Source: Candidatus Poribacteria bacterium (GTDB lineage: Bacteria; Poribacteria; WGA-4E; WGA-3G). Taken from it: DNA of 64,000 nt. The position numbers and the translations under genes were made by a program. The stretch is taken from positions 81,705 to 145,704 of the forward strand of contig JAJEET010000130.1 of NCBI GenBank assembly GCA_022820835.1. The letters are read 5' to 3'. Below are positions 6,467 through 15,437 of this stretch, one piece after another; the first letter of the stretch is position 1, and every line of letters starts with the position of its first letter. Under the pieces are notes generated by a model. That model did no database searches. It was not told the DNA's origin and saw only the letters and a program-made list of their open reading frames with translations.

Positions 6467-9358
6467 TCACTGTATTGCGGAAATGTGGAGTGGGCGGCTC
6501 GTCGAACGTCCCTCCGCATCCACACAAGTTAGCATGTGCGCCCCTTTTATAGGTGTGAACCAGTACGACTGCCTCGCATTTCCCTTGAAAATCAACTCGC
6601 CGTCCAGAAACCAAAATAGCTGCTGTGTCCGATTAGAAGTTGAGGCGGACAGTTGTATTTTCTGGTTCTCTATAGGGATCCCATCTCGAATATAGTAGAC
6701 GGTATCTTGTGCGGGAGATAGGATGACCGGCGCAGTGCCAGCGATTGGACCTGTACAGAGTGGATTATGTTCTGGAAGTACCGGCACAGCAAACCCGTTT
6801 TTTGCCAACCAAGTCGCCGCTTCGGCAGGCCACTCTTCAAATATTTTAAATTTCCTTGCGGTTCGGTGAAGTTCATTGGTGGTTTTCACGTTCATCTCCG
6901 TAGATCCGCTTTCCACTTCGTTCCAAGCTATATCTCTTTTCTTTTCAAAAACTGTAGTCCGTAATGTAATGGAGGACGGATTTAAGATAGGGGCTTGAAG
7001 TAACGCCTCACTTGATTTAACCGCAAGGTAATTTAAATTAGTTGTTGGAAGGTTCCGGCAGTGCGAGCAGAGGCTGTGCCCAGTCACCGTATCAACATAA
7101 ATTCGTTTGTGAACCGTGCAGGTCTTAACAGACGAGATACCCGGAATATAGACATCACTTTTACGGGTCGGACAGTGCGGTGAAGGAAGGACACCGGTAA
7201 GTGCACAAACCTCTCGCGTCTTGAGTTGTTCAGGGGTTGTATACCAACGGTGTGTATCTTGCCCTGTGAGGGCAGTAAAGAGTGCGAACAGAATAGGTGT
7301 CGCTGCATCTGCACCACTGAGCATTGGCGCACCTTTGCCGTTGAAATTGCCCAGCCATACACCGATTGTTAATTTCGGTGAATACCCGATACACCACGCA
7401 TCCCGATGTCCGTAGGATGTTCCAGTTTTCCATGCGATCTTCGGTAGGTTCATAGCACTTTCAAACGCTTCTGGGTTTTTTACAGTATTCGCGGGGAGCT
7501 GCGATGCCGTGAGCATCTCCGTTATAATGAAACTTGTCTCTTCGCGGAGCAAGCGTTGTGCGAAATGGCTCTCGGCTCTCGGCTCTCGGCTCTCAGCAAG
7601 ATCGTTTTTGGAAACCTTCGGCTTTCGGAAACTATCAGAAAAGACAGAGTTTGTTGAACCATAGTCCTCTATCTGATTGCTGACGGCTGATTGCTGACCG
7701 CTGATGACTATCTGGTAAGGTGCGAATTCACCCATGTTTGCCAACCCTGCGTAAAGTGTTGTCAGTTCGAGCAGGTTCACCTCACACCCACCGAGGACCA
7801 TAGAGAGACCGTACTTTTTTGACGGGGCAAGTGTAGAGAGACCCGCCTGTTTGAGGAAAGCGTGCAGTGTAACGTCTTTCAAGCGTGCACTCAAGTTTAC
7901 GGCAGGGACATTCAGAGAGGCCGCGAGTGCCTGACGCGCAGTGACATAGCCGTTGTATGTACCGTCATAATTGACCGGTTCATATCCAGCATAGTTAACA
8001 GGCACATCAAAGAGCAGTGTCTCCGGTGTGATCAAGCCTTGTTCGATTGCAAGTGCGTAGACGAAAGGTTTGAGCGTGGATCCCGGAGAACGCGGCGCGA
8101 GCGTTCCGTTTACCTGTCCTGATGCACGCTGATCGAAAAAATCGTGCGATCCTACCATTGCTAAGACGTGTCGAGTTTGCGTGTCCATAACGACAATCGC
8201 ACCTGTACTCGCAGTATGCGGCTGCGTCCCTCCGGTCCGGGCAACCGACGCGCTCAGATATTCGTTGAGGATCCGCTCTGCGGTTTTTTGAACCTTTGCG
8301 TCTATCGTCGTGTATATCCTGCCATCTGTTGTGACTTCTATATTCTGTCGGTTTCCCTTGACCAGCATACGTGAGAGATGCGGCGCGTTAAATGGAAGGG
8401 CATATCGTTTTGTCGGTAACGGTTCGCGCAATGCTTCACGCCACTGTTCTTCCGAAATCTGTCGCCGCATAAGGAGTCTGTTCAGTATCTTTTCTCGCGC
8501 ACGACGCGCATTTTCTGGAAATCTATCCGGACGCAAGCGTTCCGGGGCATTTGGAATAGCCGCAAGGAGGGCGGCTTCACCGAGACTAATGGCGTGCTGC
8601 GGTTTATTAAAGTAAAGACGTGATGCCGCACCGGTTCCGACAATATTGCCACCATACGGGAGCATGTTAAAGTAAAAATTGAGAATCTCAGATTTAGAAT
8701 ATGCCAGTTCAAGCTGGATGGCTCGAAACATTTCAATCAGTTTATTTCGAACATTTCGTGCCTTCGGTTCCATCAGACGTGCAAGCTGCATCGTAATCGT
8801 CGATCCACCTCGCACGACCTCCCCAGCTTTAATGTTGTCGTAAAGCGCAGTTACGATAGATACGGGGTTGATCCCCCAGTGGTAATAGAACCAACGATCC
8901 TCTGCCGTTAACATGGCTTGGTGCAGCAACGGGGAAACACCAAAATAGCCATCAGCTTTCGGCTTTCGGCTTTCAGCCTGCTCTCTTGCGGCATTCAGAT
9001 GTGTTGTGGATTCCACAGGAGAATTGAAAACCACAGAATCAGTACTGACTACTGATGGTTGTTTGCTGACTGCTAACTGCTGATGGCTAAATCGCCACAT
9101 ACCGTCATCGGCTAAGAACGCACGGAGCCATTCTCCATTCCGATCTAAGACAACATAAGACGATGGCGGGTGAAGACGTGTTTTCGGCAGTGGAAAACAC
9201 CAGTTCGCCAACACAAAGAGTAGACAAATAAAGATCGGCAAAATAACTGGAATAGTTTTCAGTACGATTTTTCTACGAAAAATCTTTCGGTTATCAGTTA
9301 TCAGTGACAAGAGTCCTCTTAACTGACAACTATTCTTCTGATGGTTATTCTTTCTCAT
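6467..9358 (-). CDS. pbpC: Penicillin-binding protein 1C, with repeat-derived insertions
   Basis: Bifunctional peptidoglycan glycosyltransferase/transpeptidase of the PBP1C type, anchored by an N-terminal membrane segment (residues about 33-52). The glycosyltransferase region has TAEDRWFYYHWGINP and GGSTITMQLARL. The transpeptidase has SPGSTLKPF (Ser-x-x-Lys), SLN and KTGTS. The C-terminal BiPBP_C domain follows. At 963 residues it is about 190 longer than Escherichia coli PbpC. The excess maps to four segments that match repeats elsewhere in the window (9286-9345, 8945-9089, 7567-7710, 6844-7040), all in frame. The ATG overlaps the stop of the alpha-2-macroglobulin gene by 4 nt, the classic yfhM-pbpC coupling. 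All catalytic motifs lie outside the insertions, so activity is plausible. Confidence 0.93.
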   Translation of the reverse strand: MRKNNHQKNSCQLRGLLSLITDNRKIFRRKIVLKTIPVILPIFICLLFVLANWCFPLPKTRLHPPSSYVVLDRNGEWLRAFLADDGMWRFSHQQLAVSKQPSVVSTDSVVFNSPVESTTHLNAAREQAESRKPKADGYFGVSPLLHQAMLTAEDRWFYYHWGINPVSIVTALYDNIKAGEVVRGGSTITMQLARLMEPKARNVRNKLIEMFRAIQLELAYSKSEILNFYFNMLPYGGNIVGTGAASRLYFNKPQHAISLGEAALLAAIPNAPERLRPDRFPENARRAREKILNRLLMRRQISEEQWREALREPLPTKRYALPFNAPHLSRMLVKGNRQNIEVTTDGRIYTTIDAKVQKTAERILNEYLSASVARTGGTQPHTASTGAIVVMDTQTRHVLAMVGSHDFFDQRASGQVNGTLAPRSPGSTLKPFVYALAIEQGLITPETLLFDVPVNYAGYEPVNYDGTYNGYVTARQALAASLNVPAVNLSARLKDVTLHAFLKQAGLSTLAPSKKYGLSMVLGGCEVNLLELTTLYAGLANMGEFAPYQIVISGQQSAVSNQIEDYGSTNSVFSDSFRKPKVSKNDLAESREPRAESHFAQRLLREETSFIITEMLTASQLPANTVKNPEAFESAMNLPKIAWKTGTSYGHRDAWCIGYSPKLTIGVWLGNFNGKGAPMLSGADAATPILFALFTALTGQDTHRWYTTPEQLKTREVCALTGVLPSPHCPTRKSDVYIPGISSVKTCTVHKRIYVDTVTGHSLCSHCRNLPTTNLNYLAVKSSEALLQAPILNPSSITLRTTVFEKKRDIAWNEVESGSTEMNVKTTNELHRTARKFKIFEEWPAEAATWLAKNGFAVPVLPEHNPLCTGPIAGTAPVILSPAQDTVYYIRDGIPIENQKIQLSASTSNRTQQLFWFLDGELIFKGNARQSYWFTPIKGAHMLTCVDAEGRSTSRPLHISAIQ
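6844..7040. repeat. Palindromic composite of the CCTTGCGG repeat inside pbpC
   Basis: Two inverted copies of the dispersed repeat face each other. The left end AAATTTCCTTGCGGTT (6848-6863) mirrors the right end AACCGCAAGGTAATTT (7019-7034). The inner cores are ATCCGCTTTCCACTTCG (from 6904) and its inverted relative GTAATGTAATGGAGGACGG (6961-6979). The structure resembles a MITE of about 190-200 bp. It is translated in frame as about 65 residues of pbpC between the transpeptidase and the WPAEAATWL region. Related copies lie at 22215-22312, 27975-28071, 30623-30744 and 42139-42222. Confidence 0.75.
7567..7710. repeat. In-frame repeat insertion in pbpC (copy 1)
   Basis: A segment of about 144 bp. 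One side has iterated CTCGGCT units ending TCTCAGC; the other has iterated GCTGATTGCTGACGGCT-type units. On the minus strand it encodes a peptide beginning GQQSAVSNQ and ending AESREPRAESHF. The same end structure and nearly the same length recur at 8945-9089. The insertion falls between strands of the transpeptidase domain and keeps the reading frame. Confidence 0.7.
8945..9089. repeat. In-frame repeat insertion in pbpC (copy 2)
   Basis: About 145 bp with CTTTCGGCTTTCGGCTTTCAGC at one end, broken here as three CTTTCGG-type units, and GCTGACTGCTAACTGCTGATGG-type units at the other. It encodes a peptide from HQQLAVSKQ to AESRKPKADGYF, clearly the same family as 7567-7710. It lies between the membrane anchor region and the glycosyltransferase motif TAEDRWF, in frame. 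Confidence 0.7.
9286..9345. repeat. TTATCAGTTATCAGT repeat at the start of pbpC
   Basis: The stretch with CGGTTATCAGTTATCAGTGAC and CTCTTAACTGACAACTATT (read as two pieces) matches the intergenic repeat at 61978-62098, which has CTCTTAACTGAAAACTGATAACTGAC. Here it forms residues about 8-25 of PbpC, directly before the membrane anchor, so it alters the cytoplasmic tail only. Confidence 0.55.
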
Positions 9359-12300
9359 TGTTCTGCAACCACTTTGATAGCCATACTACCGGCTACCGTT
9401 GATTTCGTCGGGTCATACATCGCTTCCGCCGCGATGGGTGGCAAGGTAAATTCGCCTTGTGTCACTGCCCTTAGCGCGTAATAGAACTTGCGTTCACGTT
9501 GACGCGGGAACGTCCCGAAGAAGATAAGACGATCATCACGAATGTCGAGATAATCCGGCTTGAATCCTTGTGTTTTCAGCCATGGTATCCCTGCCCTGGA
9601 TTCCAGACGTGGGTTCTCAATCTCGAAACCCGTTGGCAACATATCGACGACGACAACGTTTTCCAAGTTCGCCGTGAGTGCTTTAACACTGATCTCGGCA
9701 ACGATTAAGTCGCCGTGTACGAACGTGCCAGTGAGTTCCTCACCATCTTTGTTGAAGTATCGGCGACGTACCTGGAGTTCGCGTTCATATTCTTCGATAT
9801 ACGAATCGCGTTGGATGCCGAATGCACTCCAGTAATAGTAGCAAGTCCCATCGCCTTTGACAGAGATTTGTATACGCGCACCGTCCCACGCTTCATCGGT
9901 GAAACGTACCTCACCGGCATCAAATTCAACAAAGTGCTCACCGTTGATTCTGATGGCACCGTTGTAATTCTGATCTGCCTGTTTTTGCATAATCTTGCCG
10001 AGCGCAAGGAACGCGAAAGCGTTATCTTGGGTTGTCCTCCAGCGGTTTCCATCGGATGCCGCTTCACTCAAGTTCTTGACGAGTGTCGGAATAGATGGAT
10101 GGTTTTCGTTAACTTCGGCAAGCACGTCCAACATAATCGCTTGTGCTCGGATAGGCGAATTGAACGTTCCACCTGTCTCCCGTTTTTCTGTATCTTTTCC
10201 GTTAAAATTTGGTGATACGGATACCGGTAGCATTGAAAGCGCAGTTTCGAGTTCACCACTCAGCGCGAAGGCACCTGCAAGTTGGAAGTAGCTATAGTCG
10301 CTGAGACCTCCTGCCCCCCTATTTTTCAAGTAGTGCATCGTGCCTCGGTCAGGTTGTCCCGCAGCGGATAAGACATAAGATGCATAAGTTGCGAGTGCGA
10401 TCCTCGTCTTTACCTTTTTAGCATTGCCACTTTCCATATCAGGTGAAAATTTCGCTTGTGTTTTTAAGCCTTCTAACATCGCGTCATAAACCCGGTCTGC
10501 CACCTCATACCCAGCTTTCCGGGCTTCAACGAGGAAGTGGGTTGCATAGATACTGCTCCACGGATTCACATAAGTACCACCGGGCCAGTACGAGAACTGA
10601 TTATCTGATATCAGCATACTTTCAAGTTTCGTGATTCCCGATGTAATATAATAATCCACGGCATCTTCTGATGCAAGCAACGGTTCAACGGTACGTGCTA
10701 AGTCGCTGAAGTAAAGCAGCGGAAACACCTTGCTTGTTGTCTGCTCCAAGCACCCGTGTGGATAGCGGACAAGGTAACGCAGACTATCGGCAAACGCAAT
10801 ATTTGGAAATGGTGCCAGCGTCAAACTAAACTCGGATGAATCTGGTATTAGATTCGAGGGAAGGATAAAATCGACCGATTTACCCGCACGAACCGCACCG
10901 TGTCCCGTTTTTGTCACTGGTGGAGCGACAGAACGCATCGGCAGTTTCAGCTCTATTTCTGTCGTTTCCGCATTACCTTGGGCAGATACATTGAAATTCG
11001 CTTCCCCTATAGTGTCCTGAGCGCGAATGTCAAAAAAGACTTGTGCCTCCGCACCTGCTGCAACACTTTGGTTTATGGTGAGTTCCGCCGATGGTGTTTC
11101 TATGTTTTCAGGTCCTGGCGTTTTCACCGTACCGTTTTCTGGCTGTTCCCCCGGTATATTGATGTCGTTCGCGGATAGCAACTGCACATCACCTGCGGCT
11201 TGCAATTTTACGGTAAATTCGCCAGCCGCACCTGTACCGTTAAAGAGCGTAACGGGGACACGAATTTTATCACCACCTGCGAGGAATCGAGGGAACGTCG
11301 GTGTTAAAACGATAGGTTCGCGCACAGTCACGTATGCTTCCGTAGCCCCATAAGCCGATCCGGCGAAGGCGACTGCCATCAAACGCAATCTCCCGTTGAA
11401 CTGTGGAACCTTGAATTCAACACTCCCGCGTCCGTTTCCATCGGTTTTGACAAACCCTGACCAAAGGGATACCGGTTTTACGCGCCGAATCCCGCTCGTG
11501 TTAAGCCGTTTCCGTCCTGATTGTGAGAGTCCAACATCGCCACCTGTGCTTGAGTTGTCCGTAACATCAGCGATTTCAGGTAAAATCCCACCATACAGAT
11601 CAAAAGAGCGAGTTTTTAATCCGCGTTGTTGATAGAAAAATTCGTGTGGGTTAGGTGTTTGGAAATCGGTTAACGCGAGAATCCCTTCGTCTACCGCTGC
11701 TATGCAGACATCGTATTTTTGCCAAGATCGTCGCCCGCGAACTTGGAACGTAACGCTCACATCGCTGTTCGGTCGGACGACTGCTGCCTCAGCAGCACTG
11801 ACATCGATCTGCGATATTTGAGAAAGATCATCTCCAAGAAGTCGGATTTCTTCACTATTACCAGCGTCATTCGTCTGCTTAAGCGACATTTCGATGGAGA
11901 GTTGGCTTCGCGTTGCGTCGAGTTTCAACGGGATTACGCCGAACGCGCGGGCTGGCAGAAGAGACTTGCTATCTGCCGTATCCGTCGGAATGGCGCGAGT
12001 TAGGGTGCCTGAGAGATAAACGTTCGGTTTATAGGTGCTTCGGATCGGAATCGATACAGTCGCAGTGTTCTCCTTCATCACAATCGTACGATGACTGAGG
12101 ACCTTCTCACGTTCAACGGTCAGTAAAAGCGTTCCCGCGAACGGTGCCTTGATGTTCAGTTTCGCTGTCTGCCCTGGACGATATGCCGGTTTGTCAAGCG
12201 TCATATCTAAACGTGTCGGATGCTCCATAGAGACCGGCATGTTTCGCCAACCACTGACATAAAAACCGATTTCTGCTGTCGCTGTTGATTCGGTGTCCTC

Positions 12301-15045
12301 AAGTTGAACACGGTATTTACCGTAATCCGAAGGCGTTAGCGTTAGCGTCTGTACATCCTCTCCTGAAGTGAGATCATAACTTTTCACCTCTGTCATCTGT
12401 GCTTCAGAGACGTACTCGTAACGTCCTGCAGTGCTCTGCCGTAGTATCGTATTCCAATGCACTTTGTAGAGACTAAGTTTCAACGGTCTTCCAGGTGCAG
12501 CTACCATTGTATTGTCAACAGCTATGTAATCGAGACGGAGGGGTTGGTTAATTTTGACCTCTCCAGTGGTTGATCGACGAATCCCCACGTAATGTGAGTA
12601 CGGGTGGATAACAACACGATGTGCCGCAGTGACGGCTCTGCCACCGATTTCACTGACGGTCGCTGTCAGAATACCGTTTAACAACGACGGTGCTTTCAGC
12701 GTTTCAGGAATTGTGAATTGGTAGTGTGCTTTGCCTTCGGCATCGGTTGTGGTTTCCCCTAATTCAATCCGTTGTCCCTCAAATTGTCTGGTATTTCCAA
12801 AGACGAAGGACTGCCAATTTGTAGCATCCGTGCCAGATAGTAAGACACCATTAGAACCTGTCAGTTCAACCGCCGTCAACTGAAGTGATGCCTGAACCTG
12901 TCTCCCGACAGCTGGGGGTCCGAACAAATTGATGGCGTTCACTTCGAGGTTGAGTTCATCTCCGAGGTTGTAAGACGGTTTATCGGATGTTAGAGCGACT
13001 TTCATCCGGTCTGGCATAAACTCCTCAACCTGAAATTGTACGCTACCGACGACTCGGTCAGCAATTTTCATTTTAGCGATATAATTGCCTGTTAATGCGT
13101 AATCAGGGATCGGAATCTTCACGTCGCAGTTCCCGCTTTCGTTTGTCTGCTGCCTGATTTCTTTAATGATCCTGCTATCTGGTGATAGGACTTCGATGCG
13201 TGTCGGGAGTGGCTCTGGTGTCACTTGATTCGGGCCGCGCACGATACCGGCGAGTTGGACGGTTTCACCCGGTCGATAGACACCGCGACTCGTGTAGAGA
13301 AACGCTTCATAGCCTTTCTGTAAATACCCGGGGCCCGCGATGTTGAAGTCAGCAGTTGCAATTTCATGGCGGTCTAATTGAATAAAGGCGAGGTCGTCGC
13401 GTTTCGCAACGGTAATCATAAACGGTATAAAGTCTTTGGTTTTCTCTGTGAGATCGCCAAACTCGACAAAACCCGCCCAATTTGTTGTCCCATTAAGTAG
13501 CGTTTGATTATTGTCGCTGATGAGTTTGACCCGCGCCGTTGGCACCGGCTTGCCGGTCTCAAGGGATTTCACCCAAACGTATAGATTATCCCCCGCACGT
13601 TTGGCACTGATCCCTAAATCTGTAATGAGTACCCATTGATGTGCGCTAGACCATCGACTCTCCGCATTTCGGGCAACAACCTTGAAGATACCGACATGTT
13701 CGTCTGAGAGGTAATCCTCTAATGAGATCGGTGTCGTTACCTCTTCGTTCAATTGTGTCGGTATATCAAGTACTTCCGAATGGATAGGCTTACCTAAGTT
13801 CCGGCTCCAACGACTCCATCTGTCTAACTTGGAAACATAGATGAGGTTGTTGGCAAAAACTTTCTCAATTTCGAGTGCCACCCGTTTGACGTTAATCGTT
13901 GCAAGACCCAGATTTAGATGTCCTTTCCGCGCCAGGAAGAAACCGTCGCCGAGAAGCCGGAGTTGGGGATCAATATCTGGTATTCTGAGTTTGGTCAGAT
14001 AATCCTGTTTTAAGACAGCATCATTGCGGGCTGTTAAACCGTGTCGTATCTTTAGTGTATAGGTGGTACGCCGATTAAAATTACCGTGAATTTTGATGTT
14101 CCGATAGTCGGAGGTCACCTGATAATCTACGGTTGGTGTCAGTTCTATATATGATCCGATTGTGTCCTTGAGGACAGGCGAACTAAATCTGACGGATATA
14201 TACGGTTGACCGTCGCTTTCCCGGACATCTGAGTATGTTACACCGAGCGTCCCCTGACCCCGGAGTATGACAGGTGTAACATGCCCTTTTTCGAGACCGA
14301 TTTCCCCGCCTGTGCATTTAAAATCTTTTTCAATCTTGATTTTTATTTTTTGATCGGCACTCCCGCGTTTTATGCGATTCGTCACAAATTCCACTGTCCG
14401 TGCCGTCGCTGCCTTGGTTTCAATTTGATAAGGGATTTCTGTTCCGTCAACGAGTTCAATGGATAGATGCGCCTTTAAATCAGCTGTCGTTACGGGGTAA
14501 TTGAATGCTATTGTACCGAAACCTGTCGCATATTCACGTGTATTGTTGGTGTTGAATTCCAGGCGTGCTTGTTGAACCGCAAAGGGTTCGGTGGCGAATT
14601 TAAACTCTTTTTGACCGGTGAGTAGGAAAGTTTCGGACGGGTTAAGTTCTGATGTGAGTTCGACGGTGTATTGTGCAGCGGGTGCCAAAGGTGCGTCTAA
14701 AAAGAAACCTATTTTGTCGAGTGCGACCCAACGCGCGGTGCCCTGAACGGCAGGTGCAAATCGCAGGGCTTCTGATGGGACTTCTGTACCCACACGCGAT
14801 TTATCGACAATGTCTTCCGAAAAAGTAATTGAGAAGTCTGTCCATTGTGGCACTTCACCTTGTGGCGCGAACGTGGTAACGCTGTATCGCGTTTTCGCGT
14901 GCATGTTGCTCCGCACAATGTAGAAGATACAAGCACCGAGAAGCAGTGCCATCAACACTATGACCCCGAATAGACTTTTGAGTAGCAAATTTCGGGAACT
15001 TTCATGTTCCGACGAAAGATTTTGAAAGAGTTTGGAAAACACCAT
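9355..15045 (-). CDS. Bacterial alpha-2-macroglobulin family protein (YfhM-like)
   Basis: About 1,896 residues. An N-terminal membrane segment (LLKSLFGVIVLMALLLGACIF) is followed by MG-type domains, including SRGVYRPGETVQLAGIVR (A2M_N), the central SLWSGFVKTDGNGRGSVEF region and the thioester motif PHGCLEQTT (CLEQ, Cys near residue 1,430). The intact CxEQ indicates a thioester able to trap proteases. Bacterial A2M works in the periplasm with PBP1C, proposed to guard the envelope when it is breached. The frame is open to an ATG at 15102, but ATG 15045 is preferred because AGGGGG sits 6 nt upstream of it, whereas 15102 has no ribosome-binding site. The stop overlaps the pbpC start (ATGA). Confidence 0.92.
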   Translation of the reverse strand: MVFSKLFQNLSSEHESSRNLLLKSLFGVIVLMALLLGACIFYIVRSNMHAKTRYSVTTFAPQGEVPQWTDFSITFSEDIVDKSRVGTEVPSEALRFAPAVQGTARWVALDKIGFFLDAPLAPAAQYTVELTSELNPSETFLLTGQKEFKFATEPFAVQQARLEFNTNNTREYATGFGTIAFNYPVTTADLKAHLSIELVDGTEIPYQIETKAATARTVEFVTNRIKRGSADQKIKIKIEKDFKCTGGEIGLEKGHVTPVILRGQGTLGVTYSDVRESDGQPYISVRFSSPVLKDTIGSYIELTPTVDYQVTSDYRNIKIHGNFNRRTTYTLKIRHGLTARNDAVLKQDYLTKLRIPDIDPQLRLLGDGFFLARKGHLNLGLATINVKRVALEIEKVFANNLIYVSKLDRWSRWSRNLGKPIHSEVLDIPTQLNEEVTTPISLEDYLSDEHVGIFKVVARNAESRWSSAHQWVLITDLGISAKRAGDNLYVWVKSLETGKPVPTARVKLISDNNQTLLNGTTNWAGFVEFGDLTEKTKDFIPFMITVAKRDDLAFIQLDRHEIATADFNIAGPGYLQKGYEAFLYTSRGVYRPGETVQLAGIVRGPNQVTPEPLPTRIEVLSPDSRIIKEIRQQTNESGNCDVKIPIPDYALTGNYIAKMKIADRVVGSVQFQVEEFMPDRMKVALTSDKPSYNLGDELNLEVNAINLFGPPAVGRQVQASLQLTAVELTGSNGVLLSGTDATNWQSFVFGNTRQFEGQRIELGETTTDAEGKAHYQFTIPETLKAPSLLNGILTATVSEIGGRAVTAAHRVVIHPYSHYVGIRRSTTGEVKINQPLRLDYIAVDNTMVAAPGRPLKLSLYKVHWNTILRQSTAGRYEYVSEAQMTEVKSYDLTSGEDVQTLTLTPSDYGKYRVQLEDTESTATAEIGFYVSGWRNMPVSMEHPTRLDMTLDKPAYRPGQTAKLNIKAPFAGTLLLTVEREKVLSHRTIVMKENTATVSIPIRSTYKPNVYLSGTLTRAIPTDTADSKSLLPARAFGVIPLKLDATRSQLSIEMSLKQTNDAGNSEEIRLLGDDLSQISQIDVSAAEAAVVRPNSDVSVTFQVRGRRSWQKYDVCIAAVDEGILALTDFQTPNPHEFFYQQRGLKTRSFDLYGGILPEIADVTDNSSTGGDVGLSQSGRKRLNTSGIRRVKPVSLWSGFVKTDGNGRGSVEFKVPQFNGRLRLMAVAFAGSAYGATEAYVTVREPIVLTPTFPRFLAGGDKIRVPVTLFNGTGAAGEFTVKLQAAGDVQLLSANDINIPGEQPENGTVKTPGPENIETPSAELTINQSVAAGAEAQVFFDIRAQDTIGEANFNVSAQGNAETTEIELKLPMRSVAPPVTKTGHGAVRAGKSVDFILPSNLIPDSSEFSLTLAPFPNIAFADSLRYLVRYPHGCLEQTTSKVFPLLYFSDLARTVEPLLASEDAVDYYITSGITKLESMLISDNQFSYWPGGTYVNPWSSIYATHFLVEARKAGYEVADRVYDAMLEGLKTQAKFSPDMESGNAKKVKTRIALATYASYVLSAAGQPDRGTMHYLKNRGAGGLSDYSYFQLAGAFALSGELETALSMLPVSVSPNFNGKDTEKRETGGTFNSPIRAQAIMLDVLAEVNENHPSIPTLVKNLSEAASDGNRWRTTQDNAFAFLALGKIMQKQADQNYNGAIRINGEHFVEFDAGEVRFTDEAWDGARIQISVKGDGTCYYYWSAFGIQRDSYIEEYERELQVRRRYFNKDGEELTGTFVHGDLIVAEISVKALTANLENVVVVDMLPTGFEIENPRLESRAGIPWLKTQGFKPDYLDIRDDRLIFFGTFPRQRERKFYYALRAVTQGEFTLPPIAAEAMYDPTKSTVAGSMAIKVVAEQ

Positions 15046-15352
15046 GTGAAGTGCCCCCTGTACTTTGAAAAGTATTGTTTGTACCAGTCCTTTTGTTACC
15101 AAAGACTGTTGGTAGCAATTTTCCTATCTTTTGGGTACGATTTACAAATTTTGCCAATTTTAACGAGTGGAAAAGAATACAAATACCAAATAATTAAGCG
15201 AGTCCGGTATTTGATTAAGCAATTTTTGTGCCAACTTTTTTCGGATGTTGTACGAAACGTTTAAACAGTGTATATTCGCTTTAGATGGGATTTTAGGATC
15301 GGGTGAAAAAAGAAAAAAGGTGTCTTTAAGTGACGTTATGTGTAAATATAAA

Positions 15353-15388
15353 CACATAGGGACGGATATGGAGGTTCGTCCCTATGTG
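15353..15388. repeat. Perfect 12-bp hairpin in the 335-bp gap before the A2M gene
   Basis: CACATAGGGACG (15353-15364) and CGTCCCTATGTG (15377-15388) form a perfect 12-bp stem around a 12-nt loop. It sits between the A2M start and the 3' end of the next minus-strand gene upstream (stop at 15438) and may end that transcript, though no T-tract follows. The rest of 15103-15437 is AT-rich; no gene was seen there. Confidence 0.5.
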
Positions 15389-15437
15389 CAGTAAACATTT
15401 TTCGCGCTATTTTCAGGTGTTCTATCGGGCGCACCTA

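Noticed and set aside
15045..15102. Upstream ATG 15102 as the start of the alpha-2-macroglobulin gene
   Set aside because: No ribosome-binding site there, while ATG 15045 has AGGGGG at proper distance.
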